Source of the DNA: Phaeovulum veldkampii DSM 11550
Lineage (GTDB): Bacteria > Pseudomonadota > Alphaproteobacteria > Rhodobacterales > Rhodobacteraceae
Assembly (NCBI RefSeq): GCF_003034995.1
Contig: NZ_PZKF01000006.1
Coordinates: 53,956-117,955 of the forward strand
Length of the DNA: 64,000 bases
Direction of reading: 5' to 3'
Part shown: positions 32,147 through 42,012 of the stretch, piece by piece
Layout: the number at the start of each line of letters is the position of its first letter
How positions within the stretch are numbered: the first letter of the stretch is position 1
Position numbers and translations under genes: made by a program
Notes under the pieces: model-generated
The model's database searches: none
What the model was told of the DNA's origin: nothing
Seen by the model: only the letters and a program-made list of their open reading frames with translations

Positions 32147-33376
32147 TCACCCGAGATATTTGCTCATCACCAGCGTGGCATTGGTGCCGCCAAAGCCGAA
32201 GCTGTTGGACAAGACGCTGTCGAATTCGACCCCGTCGCGGCGGGTGGTCGTCACCTCGTCGGGGCGGATCGCCGGGTCAAGCTCGGTGATATTGGCCGAT
32301 GCGGCGATGAAGCCGTGTTGCATCATCAGCAGCGAATAGATCGCCTCTTGCGCGCCGGTGGCACCAAGGCTGTGCCCGGTCAGCGATTTGGTCGAAGACA
32401 TGGCGGGCACCTGACCCTCGCCAAAGACCCGGCGCACGGCCTGCACCTCGGTCACGTCGCCCGCCACGGTCGAGGTGCCGTGGGCATTGATATAGGTGAT
32501 CTTGCGGTCTTCGGGCAGGGTAGCCATCGCCACCCGCATCGAGCGTTCGCCACCCTCGCCCGAGGGCGCCACCATGTCGTACCCATCCGAGGTGGCGCCA
32601 TAGCCGGTGACCTCGGCATAGATTTTCGCGCCACGCGCCAGCGCGTGCGACAATTCCTCCAGCACCACCACGCCGCCGCCACCCGCGATCACGAACCCGT
32701 CGCGGGTCGCGTCAAAGGCGCGAGAGGCAGTCGCGGGGGTGTCGTTGTATTTCGACGACAGCGCACCCATCGCGTCAAACAGGCACGACAGCGTCCAGTC
32801 GAGTTCTTCGCCGCCACCGGCAAAGACCACGTCCTGCTTGCCCATCTGGATCAGTTCCACGCCGTTGCCGATGCAATGCGCGCTGGTCGAGCAGGCCGAG
32901 GTGATCGAATAGTTCACGCCCTTGATCTTGAACGGCGTGGCAAGGCAGGCCGAGTTGGTCGATGACATGCAGCGCGTCACCATGAAGGGGCCCATGCGTT
33001 TGGGCGCGCCCTTTTCCAGCACGATCTGATGCGCCTCGAAAAAGTTCGAGGTGGACGGCCCGCCCGATCCCATGATCAGCCCGGTGCGCGGGTTGGAGAT
33101 ATCGCTCTCCTCCAGCCCGCTGTCGCGGATCGCCTGTTCCATCGACAGAAAGTTGTAGGCGGCGCCGCGGCCCATGAAACGCAGGTTGCGCTTGTCGATG
33201 TGGTCTTCCAGAACGATGTTCAGATCGCCCTTGACCTGGCTGCGAAAGCCGCGCTCGGCATAATCGGGCGCGGCCACGATGCCCGAGCGGCCCTCGCGCA
33301 GCGACTGGGTGACTTCGTCGGCGTTGTTGCCGATGGGCGAGATGATCCCGATCCCGGTGATGACGACGCGGCGCAT
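32147..33376 (-). CDS. fabB: Beta-ketoacyl-ACP synthase I
   Basis: Condenses malonyl-ACP with acyl-ACP and, together with FabA, is needed for unsaturated fatty acids. The 409-residue protein begins [20 protein letters not shown], with AGGAGG six bases upstream of the ATG at 33376. The catalytic Cys-His-His triad is visible in [24 protein letters not shown] and [16 protein letters not shown]. Its pairing with fabA favours FabB over FabF. Confidence 0.95.
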   Translation of the reverse strand: MRRVVITGIGIISPIGNNADEVTQSLREGRSGIVAAPDYAERGFRSQVKGDLNIVLEDHIDKRNLRFMGRGAAYNFLSMEQAIRDSGLEESDISNPRTGLIMGSGGPSTSNFFEAHQIVLEKGAPKRMGPFMVTRCMSSTNSACLATPFKIKGVNYSITSACSTSAHCIGNGVELIQMGKQDVVFAGGGEELDWTLSCLFDAMGALSSKYNDTPATASRAFDATRDGFVIAGGGGVVVLEELSHALARGAKIYAEVTGYGATSDGYDMVAPSGEGGERSMRVAMATLPEDRKITYINAHGTSTVAGDVTEVQAVRRVFGEGQVPAMSSTKSLTGHSLGATGAQEAIYSLLMMQHGFIAASANITELDPAIRPDEVTTTRRDGVEFDSVLSNSFGFGGTNATLVMSKYLG

Positions 33377-33399
33377 GGGCAGCCTCCTGTGTGTTGAGA

Positions 33400-33909
33400 T
33401 CAGCTCGCCGAGAGAGCGACCTTCATGTCCTTGACCAGATAGATGGTTTCGCCGTCCGCCTCGACCCGGCCGTCGGCCACGCCCATGGTCAGTCGGCGGG
33501 TCTGCACCGCCTTGGTGAAGTCGACGAAATAGCGGATCATCTTGCGCTCGGGGCGGACCATGCCGGTCAGCTTGACCTCGCCCACGCCCAGCGCATAACC
33601 GCGCCCTTCCCAGCCGCGCCAGCCCAGATTGAAGCCGGTCAACTGCCACAGCCCGTCAAGGCCGAGGCAGCCGGGCATGATCGGGTTGCCGGGGAAGTGG
33701 CACGAAAAGAACCACAGATCGGGGTGAATGTCGAATTCGGCCACCACATGGCCCTTGCCATGTTCGCCGCCGTCGGCCGAAATTTCGGTGATGCGGTCCA
33801 TCATCAGCATCGGCGGCTCGGGCAGTTGGGCATTGCCCGCCCCGAACAATTCGCCGCGGGCGCATTTCAGCAGGGCGTCCTTGTCAAAATAAGTCGGATA
33901 GTCGGCCAT
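33400..33909 (-). CDS. fabA: 3-hydroxydecanoyl-ACP dehydratase/isomerase
   Basis: Dehydrates hydroxyacyl-ACP and isomerises the trans-2 to the cis-3 decenoyl-ACP, the branch point to unsaturated fatty acids. The 169-residue hot-dog protein starts at 33909 ([20 protein letters not shown]); the open frame upstream to 33936 is not needed. The active-site His and Asp are in [20 protein letters not shown]. It is the first gene of the fab operon and is divergent from irr, an arrangement I recall as conserved in this order. Confidence 0.96.
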   Translation of the reverse strand: MADYPTYFDKDALLKCARGELFGAGNAQLPEPPMLMMDRITEISADGGEHGKGHVVAEFDIHPDLWFFSCHFPGNPIMPGCLGLDGLWQLTGFNLGWRGWEGRGYALGVGEVKLTGMVRPERKMIRYFVDFTKAVQTRRLTMGVADGRVEADGETIYLVKDMKVALSAS

Positions 33910-34022
33910 CGGACGCCGGTCCCCCCTTGGTGTCACGTTTCGTTCAACCCTCTATCACCCGCGCCAGAACCCGCGCAAGGCCCGCAAGCCGCGGCCTGCG
34001 CGCGCAGCGGCAGCAAAGACCA

Positions 34023-34051
34023 TTGAAATTGCTGGCCCGGAGGCTCATACT
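34023..34051 (+). promoter_or_regulatory. Candidate irr promoter
   Basis: TTGAAA (34023-34028) and CATACT (34046-34051) are separated by 17 bases, placing a start site about 25 bases upstream of the irr ATG. The region is shared with the divergent fabA promoter. I see no clear Irr (ICE-type) box. Confidence 0.5.
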
Positions 34052-34080
34052 GGAATTCGTCCAAAACCAAAGTTGAGATC

Positions 34081-34500
34081 ATGTCACACAGTGTTCAAGA
34101 TCGCGGACAGCAATGGCTGGCGGGGGCCGGGTTGCGCCCGACGCGCCAGCGCCTGTCCCTTGCCACGCTTCTCGTGGGTGACGGTCACAACCGCCACGTC
34201 ACCGCCGAGGGTCTGCACGCCGCTGCCCGTGCCGCGGGGCAGGCGGTGTCGCTGGCCACTGTCTATAACACGTTGCGCGCGTTTTGTGATGCCGGCTTGA
34301 TGCACGAGATTACGGTTGATGGCGCCCGGTCCTATTTCGACACGCGGATGGATGACCACCCGCATTACTTTTGGGAAGACGGGTCCGAACTGACCGATGC
34401 ACCGACCGAAGATCTGGAAATCGCGCGCCTGCCCTCGGCCCCGCCGGGCGCCGAGATCACCCGCGTCGATGTGGTAATCCGGCTGCGCCGCACCGCCTGA
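34081..34500 (+). CDS. irr: Iron response regulator Irr (Fur family)
   Basis: A 139-residue Fur-superfamily regulator. In Alphaproteobacteria, Irr senses haem and iron status and controls haem and iron genes. The winged-helix part includes AGLRPTRQRLSLATLL and AVSLATVYNTLRAFCDAGL; the metal/haem region has DDHPHYFWEDGSEL with the His-x-His pair. The shortness, lack of the C-terminal CxxC pairs of Fur, and position opposite fabA favour Irr. The gene ends at a strong hairpin terminator. Confidence 0.92.
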   Translation: MSHSVQDRGQQWLAGAGLRPTRQRLSLATLLVGDGHNRHVTAEGLHAAARAAGQAVSLATVYNTLRAFCDAGLMHEITVDGARSYFDTRMDDHPHYFWEDGSELTDAPTEDLEIARLPSAPPGAEITRVDVVIRLRRTA

Positions 34501-34520
34501 GGCTATCGTTCAGATGAAGA

Positions 34521-34544
34521 AAAGGCCGGGCTTGCCCGGCCTTT
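34521..34544. terminator. Bidirectional terminator after irr
   Basis: A perfect inverted repeat with arms AAAGGCCGGGC and GCCCGGCCTTT separated by TT, ending in a T-run for irr and an A/T-run for the convergent Hint-domain gene. It lies 20 bases after the irr stop and 20 bases before the end of the opposing gene. Confidence 0.85.
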
Positions 34545-34563
34545 GGTGTGTTTGGGGGCCGGG

Positions 34564-35667
34564 TCAGGCGGCGGGCGCCATCCGGTTCATGGCGTGGCGG
34601 TGCGCAAGGCTGCGGCCCTGACGGCCATTGACCAGCGGGCGGGCGCTGGGGCGAATGTCGGGCGTTTGCGCCAGTTCGGGGAACAGCGTCAGAATTTCGG
34701 CCCGCGCCTCGGGCGACAGCGCCTTCATCGCCTCGGGGCCGGTGAACAGCGATTCGGTGCGCGCGCCTTCGGAAAACACCACCTCGTGCCGGTCGAGCAG
34801 AAAGTGCCAGTAGTCCACGCCACTGGCGCCCTCGATCTGGTCGATGCCGTCAAGTTCGGTCAGGTGCTTGGCCGCAACCAGCACCTCGGGCGCGCCGAAC
34901 ATCCGTTCGGCCACCTTTGATCGCACCAGCACCCGGTGCTGCGGCGACACGGTCAGATCCCGCAAGGGCAGGCCCGCCCCCAGCGCCCCCGCGCGGATGC
35001 GCACCGGGCACAGATGCGGGGCGGCGGCCAGTTCGGCTGCCGACAGGCTGCGCGCGCCGATCCAGCGCAGGGGCTGCACGCCGTGATCGAGCGTGCGCAC
35101 AAGATCGCCGGGGCGCAGCATCTCGACCGGAACCGCGCCGCGGTCGGTCTCGATCCGGGTGCCGCGGGTGAAGCAGAGGAAGTCGAGCAGGGGGCGGTCT
35201 GCCGTCATCCCTGCGCCGCCGCTTGACACGATGTTCCCCAACGTGATCGACTGAATTGCCTGATCGTCCAGCAGGTCGTTAACCGAACCGTTCAGGCTGG
35301 GCACAACGAACAACTCCCCTGTCGTCATCTGAACGACAACCAGTTGAGTGTTCACGGTCGAGCCATCCTTGTAGGTAATCGTGGTGTTATAAGTCGCGCC
35401 ACCGTCAAAGATCAGGTCAACCTCACCATTGCCGTAGTTGATGAAGGCGTGGTCATTTGATGCGAAGTTGTTTTGTTCTAGATAGCCATTATTATTTCGG
35501 TCATCGGTGCGAAACGACACGATGTGATCAAAGAGGCCGTCGGAACTGCTGCCAAAAGTCCTGTTTCGCAACTGATCAGCGTTTTCTGAACTTTGATTTA
35601 TCTTGCGCTCGGTCGGGTCGATATCGTCAAAGGTGCCCAGATAAAAGGCGTTGAATGTCGTGGGCAT
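34564..35667 (-). CDS. Hint-domain protein
   Basis: A 367-residue protein. Residues about 165-310 are a Hint (hedgehog/intein-type) domain beginning at C165: CFTRGTRIETDRGAVPVEML, RPGDLVRTLDHGVQPLRWIG, and the block-B-like VSPQHRVLVRS. The tail (SLAHRHAMNRMAPAA) is typical of the Hint proteins common in Rhodobacterales. The first 160 residues (TFNAFYLGTFDDIDP, Asp/Asn-rich) look like an extracellular cargo or calcium-binding-like domain without clear repeats. This half is encoded by visibly AT-richer DNA than the Hint half. There is no signal peptide; the export route is unknown. Self-splicing is unlikely without a C-terminal extein. Confidence 0.85.
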   Translation of the reverse strand: MPTTFNAFYLGTFDDIDPTERKINQSSENADQLRNRTFGSSSDGLFDHIVSFRTDDRNNNGYLEQNNFASNDHAFINYGNGEVDLIFDGGATYNTTITYKDGSTVNTQLVVVQMTTGELFVVPSLNGSVNDLLDDQAIQSITLGNIVSSGGAGMTADRPLLDFLCFTRGTRIETDRGAVPVEMLRPGDLVRTLDHGVQPLRWIGARSLSAAELAAAPHLCPVRIRAGALGAGLPLRDLTVSPQHRVLVRSKVAERMFGAPEVLVAAKHLTELDGIDQIEGASGVDYWHFLLDRHEVVFSEGARTESLFTGPEAMKALSPEARAEILTLFPELAQTPDIRPSARPLVNGRQGRSLAHRHAMNRMAPAA

Positions 35668-35744
35668 CGGGGCCTCGGACTGGGGCGCAAGGGGCGCGAT
35701 GGCTGAGAAACTTGGGTCAGACTAGCGTTTTTCGGGGTCTTGTG

Positions 35745-36143
35745 TCAAACGCCGCGGGGGTCAGGGTGGCCTGTCTCGTAACGCTGCAACACCTCCAGCG
35801 GCACCACCTCCAGCGCGCGTTCGTTTGTGGCGGCCAGCCGGACCTGCGGCGCGCAGCCTTCTTCATGCGCCTGCAAGAAACGACCCGCACACAGGCACCA
35901 GTGATCGCCGGGCTTCAGGCCCGCAAAGCGGAATTCGGGGCGCGGGGTTGACAGGTCATTGCCCACATATTTCGACCATGCCAGAAACTCGGCCGTCATC
36001 ACCGCGCAGACGGTGTGGCTGCCGCGGTCTTCGTCGCAGGTGCGGCAATGGCCGTCGCGGAAAAACCCGGTCACCGGCGCGGAGGAGCAGGGTTGCAGCG
36101 TGCCGCCAAGCACGTTGGTTTGCAGCAAGGGGGGCTGGGTCAT
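35745..36143 (-). CDS. DUF2237 family protein
   Basis: A 132-residue small protein with many cysteines: QPCSSAPVTGFFRDGHCRTC, GSHTVCAVMTAEFLAWSKYV, then LKPGDHWCLCAGRFLQAHEE and APQVRLAATNERAL. This is the pattern of the DUF2237 family, for which no biochemical role is established. The start at 36143 (MTQPPLLQTNVLGG) has GAGG five bases upstream. The gap to the divergent hydrolase gene holds no other gene. Confidence 0.88.
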   Translation of the reverse strand: MTQPPLLQTNVLGGTLQPCSSAPVTGFFRDGHCRTCDEDRGSHTVCAVMTAEFLAWSKYVGNDLSTPRPEFRFAGLKPGDHWCLCAGRFLQAHEEGCAPQVRLAATNERALEVVPLEVLQRYETGHPDPRGV

Positions 36144-36343
36144 GCGGGCCTCATGTCTTTGCCTGCGATCTAGCGCCGCTGTGCGGGAAATCCATGGCTC
36201 GCCGGCGGCTGCGCGATTGTGGCAGCGCGGGGTGATCCGATAGGCTGGGTCGGACGCATAAGATGCAGGGCAACACGAAATGCTGGGCAACACGGGGGGG
36301 CGGGGCGCAGATGACCGGGCAAGGCGCAGGGGAACGGGGCGGC

Positions 36344-37867
36344 ATGACAGCCCGGACGGTGGCTCAGGCTGTGGTGGCGGTGCTGGCCATCGGGCTGTCG
36401 CTGTGGATGCTGGCCGCGGCCGAGCGTGGGGTGCGGGTGACGCCGATCACCGTGGGCACCACGCCCGCCACGCTGTTCCGCCCGGCCAGTGACGCGCCCG
36501 CGCCGGTGCTGGTCATCGCGCATGGCTTTGCCGGGTCGCAGCAACTGATGCAGTCGTTCGGGCTGGCTGCGGCGCGCAACGGTTATGTGGCGGTCAGCTA
36601 TGATCTGGCCGGACACGGGCGCAACCCGTTGCCGCTGACCGGCTCGCTGACCGAGATCGACGGCGCCACCGTGACGCTGGTGACCGAGTTGACCCGCGTG
36701 GCCGAGGCGGCGCGGGCCTATGGCGACGGGCGGCTGGCGGTGCTGGGCCATTCGATGGCCTCCGACATTGTCGTGCGCTTTGCCCAAAGCGCGCCCGATG
36801 TGCGCGCGACCATCGCGGTGTCGATGTTTTCGCCGGTGGTCACCGAGGCGGAGCCCGCCAATCTGCTGGTGGTTGTCGGCGACTGGGAAACCGGGCTGAA
36901 GGCCGAGGCGCTGCGCGTCGTGGGGCTTGCCACCGCGCCCCAAGAACCGCAGGCGGGCGTCACCTATGGCGACCCGGCGCAGGGCACCGGGCGGCGTGCG
37001 GCCTTCAGCCCGCATACCGAACATGCCAGTGTGCTGTTCAGTCAGGCCACGATGCGCGAGATGGTGCAGTGGCTGGATGCCACCTTTGGCATTGCGCGCC
37101 CCGACGCGCCGGTGCTGGAGCCGCGGGGGCCGTGGATCATGCTGCTGCTGGCGGGTGGCGTGGCGTTGGCATGGCCCGCGGCGCGGCTGTTGCCGGTGGT
37201 GGCGCGGCCTGCGGCGGGGGCGGGGCTGGGCTGGCGGCGGCTGTGGCTGCCGCTGGTCGTGCCGATGATCGCCACGCCCTTGCTGCTGCGCGTGCTGCCC
37301 ACGCAATTTCTGCCGGTCGTGGTGGGCGATTATCTGGCGGTGCATTTCGGTGCCTATGGCCTGATCACGGCGGCCTGCCTGCTTTGGCTGGGCCGCGGGC
37401 GGGCGCCTGCGCGGGCGCAGGTTTCGTGGCCCGCGCTGGGGCTGGCGGCGCTGGCGGTCACCGGCTTTGGCTTTGCCGTGCTGATCTGGCCGATCGACCA
37501 GTTCCTGACGAATTTCGTGCCCGGCCCCGAACGGCTGGCGCTGGTGGCGGCGATGCTGGTGGGAACACTCAGCTATTTTCTGGCCGCCGAATGGATGACG
37601 CGCGGACCGGGGGCGGCGCGGGGGGGCTATGCGGCGTCCAAGCTGGCCTTCCTGATCTCGCTCGGCCTTGCCGTGGCGCTTGATTTCGAGCGGCTGTTCT
37701 TCCTGCTGATCATCGTGCCGGTGATCGTGATCTATTTTGTGGTCTATGGTCTGTTCAGCGATTGGGCCTACCGCCGCACCGGGCACCCCTTTGTGGCTGG
37801 CATTGCCAATGCGGTGGCCTTTGCCTGGGGCATCGGGGTCACGTTTCCGTTCCTCGCCCTGGTGTGA
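36344..37867 (+). CDS. Membrane-anchored alpha/beta hydrolase
   Basis: A protein of about 507 residues that combines a hydrolase with a membrane domain. One N-terminal helix (AQAVVAVLAIGLSLWMLAAA) precedes an alpha/beta-hydrolase domain with the oxyanion segment VLVIAHGFAGSQQLMQS, the nucleophile elbow AVLGHSMASDIV, and the His in FSPHTEHASVLF. From about residue 260 on, six or so hydrophobic segments follow (PWIMLLLAGGVALAWPAARL, LIIVPVIVIYFVVYGLFSDW). Starts at 36263 and 36311 are also open; I chose the Met closest to the first helix. The substrate is unknown. Confidence 0.8.
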   Translation: MTARTVAQAVVAVLAIGLSLWMLAAAERGVRVTPITVGTTPATLFRPASDAPAPVLVIAHGFAGSQQLMQSFGLAAARNGYVAVSYDLAGHGRNPLPLTGSLTEIDGATVTLVTELTRVAEAARAYGDGRLAVLGHSMASDIVVRFAQSAPDVRATIAVSMFSPVVTEAEPANLLVVVGDWETGLKAEALRVVGLATAPQEPQAGVTYGDPAQGTGRRAAFSPHTEHASVLFSQATMREMVQWLDATFGIARPDAPVLEPRGPWIMLLLAGGVALAWPAARLLPVVARPAAGAGLGWRRLWLPLVVPMIATPLLLRVLPTQFLPVVVGDYLAVHFGAYGLITAACLLWLGRGRAPARAQVSWPALGLAALAVTGFGFAVLIWPIDQFLTNFVPGPERLALVAAMLVGTLSYFLAAEWMTRGPGAARGGYAASKLAFLISLGLAVALDFERLFFLLIIVPVIVIYFVVYGLFSDWAYRRTGHPFVAGIANAVAFAWGIGVTFPFLALV

Positions 37868-37888
37868 TCCGCGCCGCGGCGGCGGCGG

Positions 37889-38095
37889 CTACCAGTGCGG
37901 CGGGCGCTGATCGGCCAGCGGCACCGAGCCGCCCGCATCCAGTTCGCGTTCCGCCTCGCGCTGCAACAACAGCGCCACCCGCCGCGTCAGCGCCGCAACC
38001 TCGGTCGTCTGCCGGGTGACGATATCGGACAAATCCTCGACCACGCGCGTCAGATGCGCGATCTGTTCTTCGGCCCGTTCGATCCTGTCGCTCAC
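37889..38095 (-). CDS. slyX: SlyX-like coiled-coil protein
   Basis: A 68-residue protein, nearly all coiled coil ([39 protein letters not shown]), ending LADQRPPHW, the short Pro-rich tail typical of SlyX. Its function is unknown in any organism. It is convergent with the membrane hydrolase gene and divergent from hisS, 74 bases away. Confidence 0.85.
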   Translation of the reverse strand: MSDRIERAEEQIAHLTRVVEDLSDIVTRQTTEVAALTRRVALLLQREAERELDAGGSVPLADQRPPHW

Positions 38096-38169
38096 TGCTA
38101 CCCCCTGCCGCTTGTCGGCCCGCGCCCCATCCGCTACACCGCGCGCGTAACCTAAGCGAGGCAGAAGCG

Positions 38170-39660
38170 ATGGCCAAGGACAAGTCCCCCCGCAGACCGC
38201 GCGCCGAAACCCCCAAGGGGTTCCGCGACTATTTCGGCGCGGATGTGACGGAACGCAAGGCGATGCTCGACACGATCGCCGAGGTCTATCATCGCTACGG
38301 GTTTGACCCGCTGGAAACGTCGGCGGTGGAAACGGTCGAGGCGCTGGGCAAATACCTGCCCGACGTGGACCGCCCGAACGAGGGCGTCTTTGCCTGGCAG
38401 GACGAAGACGCCGACTGGCTGGCGCTGCGCTATGACCTGACGGCGCCCCTGGCCCGCGTGGCGGCGCAGTATCGCAACGACTTGCCCAGTCCCTACCGGC
38501 GCTATGCGATGGGTCCGGTCTGGCGCAACGAAAAGCCGGGGCCGGGGCGGTTTCGGCAGTTCTATCAATGCGATGCCGATACGGTGGGCGCGCCCTCGGT
38601 GGCTGCGGATGCCGAAATCTGCGCGATGCTGTCGGATGCGCTGGAGGCCGTGGGCATCCCCCGCGGCGATTATCTGGTGCGGGTCAACAACCGCAAGGTT
38701 CTGAACGGCGTGATGGAGGTGGCGGGCGTGCTGAACACCGCCGACCCCGACCACATGGCCCATGAACGCGGCATCGTGCTGCGCGCCATCGACAAGTTCG
38801 ACCGGCTGGGCGATGCGGGCGTGCGCGCGCTGCTGGGGGCGGGGCGGCTGGACGAGAGCGGCGATTTCACCACGGGCGCGGGGCTGTCGGATGACCAGGC
38901 CGATATCGTGATGGGTTTCATGGCCGCCAGGCGTGCCACGGGGGCGGCCACGGTGGCGCGACTGCGCGAGCTGGTCAGCGGCTCGCCCCTGGGACTGGAG
39001 GGCGTGGTGGAGCTGGAGACCATCGCCGGGCTGCTGGATGCGCAGGGCTATGGCCCCGACCGCATCGAGATCGACCCCTCGGTGGTGCGGGGCCTGGGCT
39101 ATTACACCGGCCCGGTGTTCGAGGCCGAGCTGACCTTTGAAATTCTGGATGAAAAGGGCCGCAAGCGGCAGTTCGGCTCGGTTTCGGGCGGCGGGCGCTA
39201 TGACGGGCTGGTCGAGCGGTTCACCGGGCAGAAGGTGCCGGCGACCGGCGTTTCGATCGGGGTGGATCGCCTGCTGGCGGCGCTGCGCGCCAAGGGTCGC
39301 GTGGGGGGCGTGGCGCCGGGACCGGTGGTGGTGACGGTGATGGACCGTGACCGGATGGCCGACTATCAGGCGATGGCGTCGGAGTTGCGCCGCGCGGGCA
39401 TTCGCGCCGAGGTCTATCTGGGCAATCCCAAGCAGTTCGGAAACCAGTTGAAATACGCCGACAAGCGCGCCGCGCCCATTGCCGTGATCCGGGGGGGGGA
39501 CGAGGCTGCGCGTGGCGCGGTGGTGCTCAAAGACCTCGTTCTGGGGGCCAGGATCGCCGCCGAAGCCTCGGTCGAGGAATGGAAATCCCAGCCCGCGCAG
39601 GTCGAGGTGGCGCGCGCCGATCTCGTCGCTGCGGTCCGGCGGATGCTGGGGCAGGGCTGA
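38170..39660 (+). CDS. hisS: Histidyl-tRNA synthetase
   Basis: Charges tRNA-His. The 496-residue class II synthetase has motif 1 around [20 protein letters not shown], motif 2 in [20 protein letters not shown], the histidine-binding loop [15 protein letters not shown], and motif 3 in [15 protein letters not shown], followed by the anticodon-binding domain. It is coupled to hisZ (TGATG), a catalytically altered paralogue of this enzyme. Confidence 0.96.
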   Translation: MAKDKSPRRPRAETPKGFRDYFGADVTERKAMLDTIAEVYHRYGFDPLETSAVETVEALGKYLPDVDRPNEGVFAWQDEDADWLALRYDLTAPLARVAAQYRNDLPSPYRRYAMGPVWRNEKPGPGRFRQFYQCDADTVGAPSVAADAEICAMLSDALEAVGIPRGDYLVRVNNRKVLNGVMEVAGVLNTADPDHMAHERGIVLRAIDKFDRLGDAGVRALLGAGRLDESGDFTTGAGLSDDQADIVMGFMAARRATGAATVARLRELVSGSPLGLEGVVELETIAGLLDAQGYGPDRIEIDPSVVRGLGYYTGPVFEAELTFEILDEKGRKRQFGSVSGGGRYDGLVERFTGQKVPATGVSIGVDRLLAALRAKGRVGGVAPGPVVVTVMDRDRMADYQAMASELRRAGIRAEVYLGNPKQFGNQLKYADKRAAPIAVIRGGDEAARGAVVLKDLVLGARIAAEASVEEWKSQPAQVEVARADLVAAVRRMLGQG

Positions 39661-40736
39661 TGGCAGACAAGGCCGCCGCCCGCGCCACTGGTGCCCGCCT
39701 GCTGGCGGCCTTCCGCGAGGCGGGGGCGGTCGAGGTCGAGGCCGATATCCTGCAACCCGCCGAGGCGCTGCTCGACCTGTATGGCGAGGATATCCGCGCC
39801 CGCGCCTACGTCACCGCCGACCCTTTGCGCGGCGAGATGATGCTGCGCCCCGATTTCACCGTGCCGGTGGTGCAGGCCCATATGGCCGAGGGGGCAGAGC
39901 CTGCGCGCTATTGCTACCTGGGCGAGGTGTTCCGCAAGCAGGAGCACCGCGGCCCGCGCGTGGCCGAGTATTTTCAGGCCGGGTTCGAGGTGTTCGACCG
40001 CGCCGACCCCGAGGCCGCCGACGCCGAGGTGTTCGCGCTGTTCGCGCGTCTTCTGGCGCCGCTGCGGTTGCGCGCGGCGATGGGCGACATCGGGCTGCTG
40101 ATGGATGCCGTGCGGGGGCTGGATACGCTGCCCGCGCGCAAGGCGGCGCTGTTGCGCCACATCTGGCGCCCGCACCGCTTTCATGCGCTGCTGGAACGCT
40201 ATGCGGGCCTGACCCCGGTGCCGCCCGCCCGTGCTGCGTTGCTGACGGGTGCCGGGCAGCCCGAGGCGCCCTGGATCGGCCTGCGTGACCCTGCCGAGAT
40301 GGCGGCCCGCATCGCCGCGCTGCGGGCTGATGCCGCGGCGGCGCCGCTTGCGGCCGAGGCGGTTGCGCAGCTTGACGCGCTGTTTGCTGTCAACGCGCCC
40401 GCGCCGCAGGCGCTGGCGCAGTTGCGTGCGCTGGCGTCCGACATGCCCGCCATCGCGGGTGCGGTTGATCGGCTGGCCCGGCGACTGGCGGCGCTGGCCG
40501 CGCGCGGTGTCGATCTGGACAGCGTCCGGTTCGAGGCGAGCCACGGTCGCGCCACGATGGAATATTATGATGGCTTTGTCTTTTCCTTCACCGCCGCAGG
40601 GCCGGGTCTGCCGCCTGTCGCCTCGGGTGGGCGCTATGATGCGCTGACGGCGGTGCTGGGGCAGGGCCGGTCGATTCCGGCGGTGGGCGGCGTGATCAGG
40701 CCCGGTCTGGTTGCCGATCTGGAGGGGCGGGCATGA
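39660..40736 (+). CDS. hisZ: ATP phosphoribosyltransferase regulatory subunit HisZ
   Basis: A 358-residue HisS-like protein lacking the anticodon domain. It activates the short HisG and gives the complex histidine feedback. It keeps the class II core (EMMLRPDFTVPVVQAHMAEG, YLGEVFRKQEHRGPRVAEYF), while the C-terminal part EYYDGFVFSFTAAGPGLPP replaces the histidyl-adenylate loop. The start at 39660 shares a base with the hisS stop. The stop overlaps the hisG ATG. Confidence 0.94.
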   Translation: MADKAAARATGARLLAAFREAGAVEVEADILQPAEALLDLYGEDIRARAYVTADPLRGEMMLRPDFTVPVVQAHMAEGAEPARYCYLGEVFRKQEHRGPRVAEYFQAGFEVFDRADPEAADAEVFALFARLLAPLRLRAAMGDIGLLMDAVRGLDTLPARKAALLRHIWRPHRFHALLERYAGLTPVPPARAALLTGAGQPEAPWIGLRDPAEMAARIAALRADAAAAPLAAEAVAQLDALFAVNAPAPQALAQLRALASDMPAIAGAVDRLARRLAALAARGVDLDSVRFEASHGRATMEYYDGFVFSFTAAGPGLPPVASGGRYDALTAVLGQGRSIPAVGGVIRPGLVADLEGRA

Positions 40737-41440
40737 CGCTGAAACTGGGCGTGCCCTCCAAGGGGCGGCTGATGGAGCAAACCTTCGACTGGTTCGCTGC
40801 GCGCGGCCTTGTGCTGCGCCGCACCGGGTCTGACCGCGAATATGCCGCCGCCGTTGAGGGCGCCGACGGGGTGGAACTGGTGCTTCTGTCGGCGGGCGAG
40901 ATCCCGCGCGAACTGGCGGCGGGGCGCATCCATCTGGGGGTCACCGGGTCGGATCTCGTGCGCGAAAAGCTGGCCGACTGGGAAACCCAGGTGGCCGAAC
41001 TGACGCCAATGGGGTTTGGTCATGCCGACCTGATTTTGGCCGTGCCCGCCTGCTGGGCCGATGTGGACACGCTCGAAGACCTTGACGCTGCCGCCGCCGC
41101 CTTTCGCCGCGCGCATGGGTTCCGGCTGCGGATCGCCACGAAATACCATCGCCTTGTGCGCGATTTCCTGCGCGGGGCGGGGGTGGCCGATTATCAACTG
41201 GTGGACAGTCAGGGCGCGACCGAGGGCACGGTGAAAAACCTGACCGCCGAAGCGGTGGCCGACATCACCTCATCGGGCGAGACGCTACGCGCCAACCACC
41301 TGAAGATCCTGTCGGACGGGCTGATCCATCAAAGCCAGGCCACGCTGTTAGCCGCCCGCGGCGCCGATTGGGGCAACGGCGCGGGCGGCACGCTGGACGG
41401 GCTGTGCGCCATGATGGGCATTGACCGCCCCGTGGTCTGA
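40733..41440 (+). CDS. hisG: ATP phosphoribosyltransferase catalytic subunit (short form)
   Basis: The first enzyme of histidine synthesis, joining ATP and PRPP. The 235-residue length and lack of the C-terminal regulatory domain identify the HisZ-dependent short form. Family segments are LKLGVPSKGRLMEQTFDWF, LGVTGSDLVREKLADWE and DYQLVDSQGATEGTVKNL. It is coupled to hisZ, so the two subunits are produced together. Confidence 0.95.
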   Translation: MTLKLGVPSKGRLMEQTFDWFAARGLVLRRTGSDREYAAAVEGADGVELVLLSAGEIPRELAAGRIHLGVTGSDLVREKLADWETQVAELTPMGFGHADLILAVPACWADVDTLEDLDAAAAAFRRAHGFRLRIATKYHRLVRDFLRGAGVADYQLVDSQGATEGTVKNLTAEAVADITSSGETLRANHLKILSDGLIHQSQATLLAARGADWGNGAGGTLDGLCAMMGIDRPVV

Positions 41441-41488
41441 GCCCGGCGGTCTGAATCGGCAGCATTCGCGCAACACCTTGGCCTCGCC

Positions 41489-41911
41489 TCAGCGCAGGCC
41501 GATTTCGGCCAGCGCCGCCAGCAGGTCGCGTGGCAAGGGATCTTCGCGTTCGCGCCCCGGCAGCAGATCGCGCGGCGCGTCGGCGGGGGCAAGATAGCGC
41601 CAGCCCTGAAACGGGCGGCGGGGCAGGGGTTCGGTGCGGATCAGTTCGGGGTCAAGCACGATGGCGCAGCGGCTGATCCCGTCGCCGCCCGTGACCTGTT
41701 CCAGCGCAGTGATGCGCTGGCGCCCCAGCACCATGCCCTTGAACACCCAATAGAGCGATCCGCCCGCCAGCACGTCGTCGGCGCGCTTGGGCCACATCCG
41801 CGTGACATGCACGGGCGGGCGCGCGCCAAAATGGCTGCGCTGCCAGGCCAGCAGATCCTCTGGGCCTTCTGCTCCGACACATAACTTTATGATATGAACT
41901 AGATCGGCCAC
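41489..41911 (-). CDS. DUF1489 family protein
   Basis: A 140-residue cytosolic protein with the DUF1489 pattern: LVHIIKLCVGAEGPEDLLAW at the N-terminus, VHVTRMWPKRADDVLAGGSL, YWVFKGMVLGRQRI and RRPFQGWRYLAPADAPRDL. The start is a GTG at 41911. The family has no known role and is widespread in Alphaproteobacteria. It is convergent with hisG and divergent from nrdJ. Confidence 0.88.
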   Translation of the reverse strand: MADLVHIIKLCVGAEGPEDLLAWQRSHFGARPPVHVTRMWPKRADDVLAGGSLYWVFKGMVLGRQRITALEQVTGGDGISRCAIVLDPELIRTEPLPRRPFQGWRYLAPADAPRDLLPGREREDPLPRDLLAALAEIGLR

Positions 41912-42012
41912 AGCACCCTCCGTTGTGATCTATATACTGCGCCTCGGGCGATTGACCAGAGCGGCGGGGGCCGGTATCTTGACCGCCCTTTCCCAGACCG
42001 CACGAGGACCAG

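Noticed and set aside
33910..34080. ICE-type Irr box between fabA and irr
   Set aside because: No sequence close to the TTTAGAA-TTCTAAA type; only a GGAATTCG-like patch.
41912..42012. Cobalamin riboswitch or NrdR box upstream of nrdJ
   Set aside because: The gap is too short for a cobalamin riboswitch, and the AT-rich CTATATACT patch lacks the paired NrdR box pattern.
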